Below are positions 1 to 5,282 of a stretch of DNA of 10,160 nt, piece after piece; position 1 is the stretch's first letter, and each line of letters starts with the position of its first letter. Position numbers and translations under genes: made by a program. Below the pieces are notes generated by a model, which made no database searches, was not told the origin of the DNA, and worked only from the letters and a program-made list of their open reading frames with translations. The DNA is taken from the NCBI GenBank assembly GCA_944385645.1, contig CALWYA010000043.1, positions 1-10,160 on the forward strand. The letters run 5' to 3'. This DNA is from an uncultured Oscillospiraceae bacterium (lineage in GTDB: Bacteria > Bacillota > Clostridia > Oscillospirales > Oscillospiraceae).

Positions 1-455
1 GGGGTGGTCACCAGGTGGGACACCAGCCGCTTGGTCAGATCCTTGTCCATGGCGATGGCGGAGCCCAGACAGCCCGAGCCGGTATAGGGCACCCCCAGCA
101 GGTCCAGGGCGGCCTGGATGCGGCCGTCCTCCCCGCAGACCCCGTGGAGGGCCAGATAGACGATGTCCGCCCCCTGGCACAGCTCCAGCACCCCCGGGCC
201 GATGGCCGATTTTCCGCCGCCGGGGCGGCTGTTCCGGATCGCCTCCAGATCGGGGGCCTGGGGGGAAATGCGCTTGAGCTCCTCCGGGATGGGGGCGTCG
301 TAGGGGGCCTCCCCCGCCTGGTCCGGACCGAAAAACAGGTCCACCAGGGCCGCCCGGTGGCCCAGCTCCCGCAGGGCCTGGGTCACCAGGGCGCCGGAGG
401 ACAGGGACACGTTCCGCTCGGGGCTCAGTCCCCCGGCCAGTACCACGATCTTCAT
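1..455 (-). CDS. ddl: D-alanine--D-alanine ligase, N-terminal part (cut by window edge)
   Basis: The protein joins two D-alanines with ATP to make the D-Ala-D-Ala end of the peptidoglycan stem peptide, in the cytoplasm. Only the first 151 residues are in the window; the gene runs off the left edge. The N-terminus MKIVVLAGGLSPERNVSL carries the Ddl signature GGxSxER-VSL (residues 8-18). Residues 102-137 contain LALHGVCGEDG, then GVPYTGSG, then AMDK, the usual order in the ATP-grasp Ddl/VanA family. The ATG at 455 has GAGGTG (463-468) seven bases upstream. Residues about 42-88 are Pro/Gly-rich and probably a lineage insertion. It lies 229 bp downstream of xerD behind a terminator and a possible own promoter, so it is probably a separate unit. 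The substrate-specificity residues lie outside the window, so a D-Ala-D-Lac or D-Ala-D-Ser variant cannot be excluded, though a housekeeping Ddl is likelier. Confidence 0.9.
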   Translation of the reverse strand, partial: MKIVVLAGGLSPERNVSLSSGALVTQALRELGHRAALVDLFFGPDQAGEAPYDAPIPEELKRISPQAPDLEAIRNSRPGGGKSAIGPGVLELCQGADIVYLALHGVCGEDGRIQAALDLLGVPYTGSGCLGSAIAMDKDLTKRLVSHLVTT

Positions 456-567
456 TTGCACACACCTCATTTTACCGCGCCCGGTCCTCTCCCACCCGCC
501 GCCCGCAGAGAGCGGAAGGGCGCGCGGGGACCGGACTATTGTGACAGAAGTGGGCCTTCCACTCCAT

Positions 568-614
568 TTTATACATCGACCTATTATTTTATCACATCTG
601 GCCGCCGACCACAA
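568..614 (-). promoter_or_regulatory. Possible promoter of ddl
   Basis: On the minus strand TTGTGG (614-609) and TAAAAT (591-586) are separated by 17 bp. The -10 matches the sigma-A consensus at five of six bases, the -35 weakly. A second -10-like TATAAA lies at 573-568 without a good -35. The AT-rich patch stands out from GC-rich surroundings between the xerD terminator and ddl, which supports a promoter here, but the exact boxes are uncertain. Confidence 0.4.
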
Positions 615-644
615 GCCAAACCAGGAAATTTTCCCCCGGCGGAC

Positions 645-684
645 AAAAAGGCGCCGACGATCGGAGGGCTCCGGTCATCGGCGC
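645..684 (-). terminator. Intrinsic terminator of xerD
   Basis: Directly after the xerD TGA, minus-strand RNA forms a 14-bp stem (684-671 with 664-651) with one G-U wobble and one C-A mismatch, a six-base loop, and then five U residues (649-645). It faces the minus strand only. It separates the spoIIM-xerD unit from ddl. Confidence 0.88.
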
Positions 685-1566
685 TCAGGCCCTGGGGTGG
701 GCCCGCTTGTACACGTCTTTGATCTTCTGGTTCAGCAACCGGGAGTACACCTGGGTGGAGGAGATGTCCGCGTGGCCCATCATCTCCTGGATGGAGCGCA
801 GGTCGGCCCCGTTCTCCAGCAGGTGGGCGGCGAAGGAGTGGCGCAGGGTGTGGGGGGTGATGTCCTTTTTGATGCCCGCCTTCTCCTGGTAGTGCTTGAT
901 GAGCTTCCAAAAACCCTGGCGGCTCATGCGCTCTCCGCTCATGTTGACGAAGAGGGCGGTCTCGTCCTCCGAGTCCACCAGCTGGGGCCGCACATTGTGC
1001 ACGTACTCCCCCAGGGCCCGGATGGCGGCGGGGTACAGGGGGATCACCCGCTCCCGCCCCTTGCTGAAGCACTTGAGCACTCCGCCGGGCAGGTTCAGGT
1101 CGTCCACATCCAGGCCGATGAGCTCGCTGACCCGGATGCCGGTGGCGTAGAGCAGCTCCAGCATGGCCCGGTCCCGGTACCCCTTCAGGTCGGTGCACTC
1201 GGGCTGCTCCAGGAACAGCTCCACCTCTCGCCCGGTGAGCACCTGGGGCAGCTTCCGCTCCACCTTGACCGGGGATACCCCCTTGGCCGGGTTCTGGTCC
1301 ACCGCCCCCTGGGAGAGCAGATATTGGTAGAAGGACTTGATGGAGGCCAGAGACCGGGTCACCGTGGCGGGGGACTTCCCCCGGCGGGTGAGGGCGTCGG
1401 TATAGGCCTCCACATCCCGGGACACGGCATCGGTCAGGGCGATGTCCTGGTCGGCCAGGGCGTCGGCAAACTGCCGCACGTCCCGGAGATAGGAGCTGAC
1501 GGTATTGGCCGACGCGCGCTTTTCCATTTTCAGATAGGCCTCATAGGCCTGGACCCAGTCAGACAC
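685..1566 (-). CDS. xerD: Tyrosine recombinase XerD
   Basis: Site-specific tyrosine recombinase that with XerC resolves chromosome dimers at dif. With the start chosen here it has 293 residues, normal for XerC/D. The N-terminal SAM-like core-binding domain spans about residues 1-90 and the catalytic domain about 105-290. The full catalytic set is visible: R145 (ATGIRVSEL), K169 (FSKGRERVIPL), H239 and R242 (PHTLRHSFAAHLL), H265 (MMGHADISS) and nucleophile Y274 (TQVYSR). XerD is preferred over XerC because it follows a spoIIM-like gene, as in Bacillus, and ends without the extensions of integrases. The GTG at 1566 was chosen because GGGAG (1579-1575) sits eight bases upstream; an in-frame GTG at 1581 would add five residues but has no ribosome binding site. 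A terminator follows the stop immediately. Confidence 0.93.
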   Translation of the reverse strand: MSDWVQAYEAYLKMEKRASANTVSSYLRDVRQFADALADQDIALTDAVSRDVEAYTDALTRRGKSPATVTRSLASIKSFYQYLLSQGAVDQNPAKGVSPVKVERKLPQVLTGREVELFLEQPECTDLKGYRDRAMLELLYATGIRVSELIGLDVDDLNLPGGVLKCFSKGRERVIPLYPAAIRALGEYVHNVRPQLVDSEDETALFVNMSGERMSRQGFWKLIKHYQEKAGIKKDITPHTLRHSFAAHLLENGADLRSIQEMMGHADISSTQVYSRLLNQKIKDVYKRAHPRA

Positions 1567-1594
1567 GCCGTCATCTCCCACACAAACTTACGAT

Positions 1595-1681
1595 TCCCAA
1601 TTCCAATTTGTGTCCCCAAGCTCCAATTTTTCCTTGGGGTTCCACCCCCCGCGGGGGCGGGAACACACAAAAGAATTGGGA
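1595..1681. repeat. Nested inverted repeat between spoIIM and xerD
   Basis: The spacer is an AT/GC patchwork with several inverted repeats: outer arms 1595-1603 and 1673-1681 (TCCCAATTC/GAATTGGGA, 9 bp), inner arms 1607-1613 and 1665-1671 (TTTGTGT/ACACAAA, 7 bp), then two enclosed hairpins, CCCCAAG/CTTGGGG (1614-1620 with 1633-1639) and a C-run/G-run hairpin (about 1640-1663). Folded, this gives a three-way junction. There is no U-tract, so it is not an ordinary terminator. It may be a small interspersed repeat or an RNA processing element; its function is unknown. Confidence 0.6.
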
Positions 1682-1684
1682 CAC

Positions 1685-2287
1685 CTACAAAACCACACGG
1701 GCGGCCGCCCGGAGCAGCACCGGCGCCACCCACCGCTCTGTCAGCGCGGCGGCCAGCGCCAGTCCGCCGCACAGGGCCAACAGGGCCCAGGACACGCCGG
1801 GGCCGCTCTGCCCTCCCCCTGTCATCAGCCGCCTGGCCCGGGTCATCCCCGGCACGCCGGCCAGAAACAGGGCGGGCGTCCACAGCAGGGCGGACAGACC
1901 GAACAGAGCAAAGGCCGGAAAGAGCCCCGCTCCGCCGAAGACCCGACAGAAGCAGCCCACCGAAAAGGCAAAGAGAAAGCCTCTCGCGGCGAAGAGCACC
2001 GGAAGGCCCACCGCCCCCAGGGCGGTCATCCCCAGGATCAGCGCGATCAGCAGGTCCCGCAGGCGGCCCCACAGCATGGGCCAAAAGCGGGCCGCCGCCC
2101 CCTCCTGTCCGGCCAGTATCAGATAGTCGGACAGGTAGGCGCTCAGTTGCCGCGCCCCCTCGCCCCCGGCCAGGGCGGCCATCAGCGCGCCGGCCAGTCC
2201 GCCCAGCAGGAAGGAGAGCCCCAGCGCCGGCAGAGCGCCCCCCGCGGCCCAGGGCCAGTCCCACTTGTTTGCCATCCGCTTTCCCAC
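1685..2287 (-). CDS. spoIIM: SpoIIM-like multi-pass membrane protein
   Basis: A 200-residue very hydrophobic protein with about four to five predicted membrane segments (roughly residues 14-40, 77-110, 112-145 and 163-184). I assign it to the stage II sporulation protein M family on membrane topology, length and its place directly upstream of xerD, the same order as in Bacillus and many Clostridia; there is no catalytic motif to confirm it. SpoIIM anchors the SpoIID-SpoIIP peptidoglycan-degrading machine in the septal membrane of the mother cell during engulfment. The GTG at 2287 was chosen because GAGGTG (2299-2294) lies six bases upstream; a GTG at 2296 lacks a site of its own and an ATG at 2275 is about 15 bases from the site. 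It has its own promoter and is probably cotranscribed with xerD. A generic membrane protein of unknown function remains possible. Confidence 0.65.
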   Translation of the reverse strand: MGKRMANKWDWPWAAGGALPALGLSFLLGGLAGALMAALAGGEGARQLSAYLSDYLILAGQEGAAARFWPMLWGRLRDLLIALILGMTALGAVGLPVLFAARGFLFAFSVGCFCRVFGGAGLFPAFALFGLSALLWTPALFLAGVPGMTRARRLMTGGGQSGPGVSWALLALCGGLALAAALTERWVAPVLLRAAARVVL

Positions 2288-2378
2288 AGGCCTCACCTCA
2301 GTGTCAGCCTATGAGACGAGAGAAAAAAATAGACATGGGGCATCCGGAAAAATGCTCCACAGCCGCTTTGGTATTCCT

Positions 2379-2433
2379 ACTATAGCTCCACAGGAAACTT
2401 TTCGCAAGAGTTTTTTGCGATTTTTTCGCTTTT
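2379..2433 (-). promoter_or_regulatory. Sigma-A promoter of spoIIM-xerD with A-tract UP element
   Basis: On the minus strand TTGCGA (2407-2402) and TATAGT (2384-2379) lie 17 bp apart. The -10 matches at five of six bases. Just upstream of the -35 are A6 (2416-2411), A6 (2426-2421) and A4 (2433-2430), the two A6 tracts exactly 10 bp apart, typical of an UP element or bent DNA. The predicted leader of about 85 bases ends at the spoIIM start. A sigma-A promoter for a sporulation gene would fit vegetative xerD expression. Confidence 0.65.
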
Positions 2434-2449
2434 CGTCAATTCCTTCAAT

Positions 2450-2477
2450 ACGTTATGTCAATTTATTTATGTAAACT
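2450..2477 (+). other. dif-like XerC/XerD site candidate
   Basis: The 28-bp stretch has dif geometry: an 11-bp left arm ACGTTATGTCA (2450-2460), a 6-bp AT-only centre (2461-2466) and an 11-bp right arm TTATGTAAACT (2467-2477). As I remember it, the right arm is identical to the XerD (RipX) arm of Bacillus subtilis dif. The left arm matches the XerC arm at only about five of eleven positions. xerD begins 0.9 kb away. It may be dif, a decayed site, or chance in an AT-rich spacer. Confidence 0.35.
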
Positions 2478-2490
2478 TCGGAACCGCAGG

Positions 2491-2520
2491 AGAAAAGAGG
2501 ACCCCGGCCGGGGTCCTCTT
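2491..2520 (-). terminator. Intrinsic terminator of the scfA-scfB unit
   Basis: A perfect 26-bp palindrome (2495-2520), each half AAGAGGACCCCGG, lies 52 bases after the scfB stop. On the minus strand the stem runs into TTTTC; on the plus strand it runs into TTCG with no U-tract, so it stops minus-strand transcription only. It separates the SCIFF genes from spoIIM. Confidence 0.82.
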
Positions 2521-2572
2521 CGTCCAAAATCTTGTGTCGAATCCGCACAGGCGTGCCAAATGTTGTGGAATA

Positions 2573-4003
2573 TCAGCAGGAGGCGCAGTCCTCGCAACGA
2601 TTACAGTTTGTATTATTACCTTCCGTATTCCCCTGCTCCCCCATTCCGGCCCGGATGGCGTTCAGGGCGATGGCGCACTCCAGGCGCTTGCGCTCCATCT
2701 CGCAGGCCACCTCGTTGGACAGGCTTATGTCACTGTTGACAAGCAGATTGGAGGCGGAGCAGCCCCCGCTGCAGTAGAACCGGGCCCAGCACTCCCGGCA
2801 GGCGGGGCGGGTGTAGATATTCTGGTCGGCGAATTTCCCGGAGATGTCCATGTCGAAGGAGTTGTCGAACACATTGCCCATGCGGTACTCCTCCTTCCCC
2901 ACGAACTGGTGGCAGGGGAAAATGTCTCCGTCGGGGGTGACGGCCACGTACTCACAGCCGGCGCCGCAGCCCCGCAGCCGCTTGATGACGCAGGGCCCCT
3001 GGGACAGGTCCACGTTGAAGTGGAAGAAATTGATGTCTTTCCGGTCCATCAGGGCCCGGGCCAGCTTCTCATACTCCTCCCGCACCTGGGGCAGGTCCTC
3101 CTCCCGGATGGCGAAGGGGTCGTCGGCGGGACCGCTGGCCGGCTCCACCGACACATGGCGGAAGCCCAGGTCCCCCAGGTGGAGCACATCCCGGGTGAAG
3201 TCCAGGTTCTCCCGGGTGAAGGTGCCCCGGACGTAGTAGTCTCGGGTCCCCCGGCCGGCCACCAGCTTCTGGAATTTGGGCACGATGATCTCATAGCTCC
3301 CCTTCCCGTTCACCGTGGGGCGCATGTGGTCGTTGACCGCCTGCCGGCCGTCCAGGGAGAGGACCACGTTGGACATCTCCCGGTTGATGTAGTCGATGGT
3401 GTCGTCGTCCAGCAGGATGCCGTTGGTGGTGATGGTGAACCGGAACACCTTGTCGTGCTCCTTCTCCAGGGAGCGGGCGTAGGCCACCGTCTCCTTCACC
3501 GTGTCCATGGCCATGAGGGGCTCACCCCCGAAGAAGTCCACCTCGATGTTCCGGCGCTTGCCTGACTTGGCCACCACCCAGTCGATGGCCTTTTTGGCGG
3601 TCTCGGGGTCCATGGTCATCCGATGGCCGGTGCCGAAGTCGCCGGTGCCGGCGAAGCAGTAGCGGCAGCGCAGGTTGCAGTCGTGGGACACGTGGAGGCA
3701 CAGGGCCTTGACCACGGCGGCCTTGGGGAGGGCCATGGCGGCCTCCGGGTCCAGGTAGTCGTCGTCGGTGAACAGCAGGCCGGCCTCCTGGAGCTGCCGC
3801 AGCTCCCCCCAGGCCTCGTCCAACTGCTCCGGGCTGTACTGGGGCAGGGCGGCCTTCACATCCGGCGGGCAGGTCTCCCCCAGCTTCTCCTCCCCCGCCG
3901 CCCGGGAGAGCAGATCATAGGTGAGCCGGTCCAGCACATGGACGGCGCCGCTGTTCACGTCGGCGGCCAGATACTGGCCCAGGGCGGTAAAGGTATGTAC
4001 CAT
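2573..4003 (-). CDS. scfB: Radical SAM/SPASM SCIFF peptide maturase (thioether-forming)
   Basis: Radical S-adenosylmethionine enzyme that installs thioether crosslinks in the SCIFF peptide encoded just upstream. The protein has 476 residues. An N-terminal precursor-binding region (about 1-95) begins MVHTFTALGQYLAADVNSG, typical of this family. The radical SAM cluster motif CxxxCxxC is C109, C113, C116, and GGEP is at 159-162. The SPASM region holds C338, C346, C350, C364, C402, C405, C411, C415 and C434, enough for two auxiliary iron-sulfur clusters. The last ten residues carry four more cysteines spaced CxxCxxCxxC (467, 470, 473, 476) after an Asn-rich linker. The ATG at 4003 was chosen over a TTG at 4027: GAGGG lies eight bases upstream and family members start there. 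It follows scfA after a 105-bp spacer with two hairpins and ends before a strong terminator. Confidence 0.95.
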   Translation of the reverse strand: MVHTFTALGQYLAADVNSGAVHVLDRLTYDLLSRAAGEEKLGETCPPDVKAALPQYSPEQLDEAWGELRQLQEAGLLFTDDDYLDPEAAMALPKAAVVKALCLHVSHDCNLRCRYCFAGTGDFGTGHRMTMDPETAKKAIDWVVAKSGKRRNIEVDFFGGEPLMAMDTVKETVAYARSLEKEHDKVFRFTITTNGILLDDDTIDYINREMSNVVLSLDGRQAVNDHMRPTVNGKGSYEIIVPKFQKLVAGRGTRDYYVRGTFTRENLDFTRDVLHLGDLGFRHVSVEPASGPADDPFAIREEDLPQVREEYEKLARALMDRKDINFFHFNVDLSQGPCVIKRLRGCGAGCEYVAVTPDGDIFPCHQFVGKEEYRMGNVFDNSFDMDISGKFADQNIYTRPACRECWARFYCSGGCSASNLLVNSDISLSNEVACEMERKRLECAIALNAIRAGMGEQGNTEGNNTNCNRCEDCASC

Positions 4004-4038
4004 AGCGGTTTCCCTCTTTTCTTCCAAAAATCAATCGC

Positions 4039-4096
4039 GCCCGGGCCGAGCCGGGCTGACGCAGAAAGAGGGCAGGCGCCTGTGCGCCTGCCCTCT
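4039..4096 (-). promoter_or_regulatory. Tandem hairpins between scfA and scfB
   Basis: Minus-strand RNA after the scfA stop forms a 13-bp perfect stem (4096-4084 with 4079-4067, four-base loop) followed by UUUC, and then a 6-bp GC stem (4056-4051 with 4044-4039) followed a few bases later by a U5 run (about 4030-4026). These U-tracts are weak or displaced, so partial termination or a 3'-stabilising element for scfA mRNA is likelier than full termination. The arrangement would give more precursor than enzyme. Confidence 0.7.
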
Positions 4097-4108
4097 CATG
4101 CACGCTGC

Positions 4109-4249
4109 TTACTGGTTCTCGCACTTCTGATTGGCGACGGTGCAGGAGGTCTTGCAGGCGGACTGACAAGAGGTCTGGCACTCGCCGCAGCCGCCCTTGG
4201 CGGCGCTGGCCTTCAGAGTGGCGCCATTGAGCGTCTGGATATGCTTCAT
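4109..4249 (-). CDS. scfA: SCIFF ranthipeptide precursor (six cysteines in forty-five residues)
   Basis: A 46-residue precursor of the ribosomally made SCIFF peptide, substrate of the radical SAM maturase scfB next door. Residues 1-18 (MKHIQTLNGATLKASAAK) form the leader. The core has exactly six cysteines at 21, 24, 28, 32, 36 and 43, interleaved with Thr, Ser and Ala acceptors. C32 and T37 fall at the positions of the Cys-Thr thioether reported, as I recall, for the Clostridium thermocellum peptide CteA. The start ATG at 4249 has a strong site GAGGAGGAG (4264-4256) six bases upstream and its own consensus-like promoter. The same frame stays open far upstream through the TIGR04086 gene, but that extension is a shadow. 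No protease or exporter gene is visible; the SCIFF role, suggested in the literature to be signalling-related, cannot be read from the sequence. Confidence 0.96.
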   Translation of the reverse strand: MKHIQTLNGATLKASAAKGGCGECQTSCQSACKTSCTVANQKCENQ

Positions 4250-4282
4250 GGGAATCTCCTCCTCGGTGGTGATTTTCAATTT

Positions 4283-4311
4283 ATTATAGCACAGGCCAGA
4301 GGATATTTCAA
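4283..4311 (-). promoter_or_regulatory. Strong sigma-A promoter of scfA
   Basis: On the minus strand TTGAAA (4311-4306), 17 bp, then TATAAT (4288-4283), with a TGC extended -10 element directly before it. The -35 touches the TIGR04086 stop codon. The predicted transcript starts about 27 bases before the scfA ATG. This is the best promoter in the window apart from the one at yajC. Confidence 0.88.
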
Positions 4312-4731
4312 TCATCTTCTGCGTTTTTTCTTGGGTTTTCTTCCCAGGATGCCGGGGATGGCCCCGCCGCACAGGCAGGCGCACAGAATAGAGACGCCCC
4401 CGTTGGCCACCGAGGCCCCCTCGTAGGCCAGCAGTCCCGCCGTAAGCAGCAGCAGAAAGAGCACCGCCCCCACCCCCAGGCCGGCGGCCAGCGCGGCTCC
4501 GGAGCGGCGCACCGCGTAGATCCCGCCTACCAGCGTGCCCAGGACGCACACCGCCAGGACGGTCCCCTCCATGGCCTCCACCGGAATCACCCCCATGGAC
4601 ACCAGGACGGAGCAGAGCAGCAGTGCCAGAATGGTCACCACTCCGGCCAGCACGCCCCCCTTCAGGACCTCGCACACGGCGTTGAACCACAGGCCGCCCC
4701 CGTCCTCCCGGCCTTTCTCCCTCTTTTTCAT
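4312..4731 (-). CDS. TIGR04086-family small membrane protein
   Basis: A 139-residue protein with a basic N-terminus, about four hydrophobic segments (roughly 23-49, 56-74, 78-103, 111-129) and a Lys/Arg-rich C-terminus RKPKKKRRR. Length, topology and position between yajC and the SCIFF gene match the TIGR04086 family of clostridial membrane proteins of unknown function. Glycines are frequent in the helices and there are four cysteines (C20, C40, C62, then C117/C119/C121 in a cluster near the end) in membrane segments; no catalytic motif is seen. The ATG at 4731 has GGGGAGGG seven bases upstream, but that site is buried in an 11-bp hairpin. Its constant association with scfA suggests a link to SCIFF handling or to the Sec translocon; this is inference. 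Confidence 0.82.
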   Translation of the reverse strand: MKKREKGREDGGGLWFNAVCEVLKGGVLAGVVTILALLLCSVLVSMGVIPVEAMEGTVLAVCVLGTLVGGIYAVRRSGAALAAGLGVGAVLFLLLLTAGLLAYEGASVANGGVSILCACLCGGAIPGILGRKPKKKRRR

Positions 4732-4735
4732 GACA

Positions 4736-4779
4736 ACACCCTCCCCACGGTTTTGGTAAAACCTATGCGGGGAGGGTGT
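4736..4779 (-). promoter_or_regulatory. Hairpin covering the TIGR04086 ribosome binding site
   Basis: Between the yajC stop and the TIGR04086 start an 11-bp perfect stem (4736-4746 with 4769-4779) encloses a second 6-bp stem (GGTTTT 4749-4754 with AAAACC 4758-4763, three-base loop). In the minus-strand RNA the 3' arm of the outer stem is GGGGAGGGTGT, which is the Shine-Dalgarno sequence itself. No U-tract follows. It could hold back translation, or reduce read-through from yajC. Confidence 0.75.
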
Positions 4780-4788
4780 AAGACATGC

Positions 4789-5169
4789 TTATTTTTCCTG
4801 CTCCTTGGCGTCCTTGGCCGCCTCGGCCTCTTTGAGCTCCTTGGGCTGCTCTTTGGCCTCCTTGGCCGGCTTGCTGTCCTTGGCGGACTTGGAAGCCTGC
4901 TCGCCGACGGGCTGATCCTTGGTGGAGATGGCCCACTTGGTCACCTCAATGCGCACCCGGTCGGCCCCGGTCTCGAAGACCACGGTGTTCTCCTTGACGC
5001 CGCAGATGGTCCCGGTGATGCCGCCGATGGTGGTGACGGTATCCCCCACCTTCAGGGAGTTGCGCAGGTTTTCGGCCTCCTTCTTCCGCTTGTTCTCCGG
5101 ACGGATGGAGAAAAAGTAGAGCATGGCGAACATGGCGACGATCAAAATGATCCAGCTGAAATCTACCAT
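4789..5169 (-). CDS. yajC: Preprotein translocase subunit YajC
   Basis: Small accessory subunit of the Sec translocon, working with SecD/SecF at the membrane. It has 126 residues: one N-terminal membrane segment (about 5-21), then the family signature RPxxKRxK (23-30) and the core VGDTVTTIGGITGTICGV (41-58). The C-terminal third (about 84-126) is a charged Lys/Glu/Ala-rich tail of low complexity, longer than in E. coli YajC and likely disordered. The ATG at 5169 has GGAGGG ten bases upstream. It has its own strong promoter in the 113-bp gap after tgt. tgt-yajC is a widely conserved pair in bacteria; here scfA and scfB follow, as is usual in Clostridia. Confidence 0.95.
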   Translation of the reverse strand: MVDFSWIILIVAMFAMLYFFSIRPENKRKKEAENLRNSLKVGDTVTTIGGITGTICGVKENTVVFETGADRVRIEVTKWAISTKDQPVGEQASKSAKDSKPAKEAKEQPKELKEAEAAKDAKEQEK

Positions 5170-5222
5170 TTTTGTTTTGTCCCTCCAAAAGTTGCTGTCG
5201 TCGATCTGACGCGTTAGAAAGC

Positions 5223-5251
5223 ATTATAGCGGATTTAACTCCGCTTTGCAA
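5223..5251 (-). promoter_or_regulatory. Sigma-A promoter of yajC
   Basis: On the minus strand TTGCAA (5251-5246), 17 bp, then a perfect TATAAT (5228-5223). The spacer contains the inverted repeat GCGGA-N6-TCCGC, which could be an operator between the two boxes or coincidence. The leader is about 50 bases. Confidence 0.82.
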
Positions 5252-5282
5252 GTGTTTTTGCCAACTTTGCCGGATTTCTTCC

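Noticed and set aside
1595..1681. dif or attachment site beside xerD
   Set aside because: The arms do not resemble known Xer binding sites and the spacing is wrong; kept only as an unexplained inverted repeat.
1530..2264. Alternative minus-strand frame of 244 residues overlapping spoIIM and xerD
   Set aside because: Gly/Arg/Ala-rich without hydrophobic segments or motifs, while the overlapping frame encodes a clear multi-pass membrane protein with a ribosome binding site.
541..2385. 614-residue plus-strand open frame
   Set aside because: It is antisense to xerD and spoIIM-like, has Pro/Arg/Gly/His-rich composition with no domain, and no ribosome binding site; a GC-rich shadow frame.
2402..2426. 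Plus-strand terminator-like TCGCAA/TTGCGA hairpin with T6
   Set aside because: No plus-strand gene ends here and the stem is short; the T-runs are better read as phased A-tracts of the minus-strand promoter.
2534..3565. 343-residue plus-strand open frame opposite scfB
   Set aside because: Shadow of the radical SAM maturase gene; no start site and biased composition.
4109..4690. 193-residue extended form of the SCIFF precursor
   Set aside because: The upstream part runs out of frame through the TIGR04086 gene; promoter, ribosome binding site and family length all support the 46-residue form.
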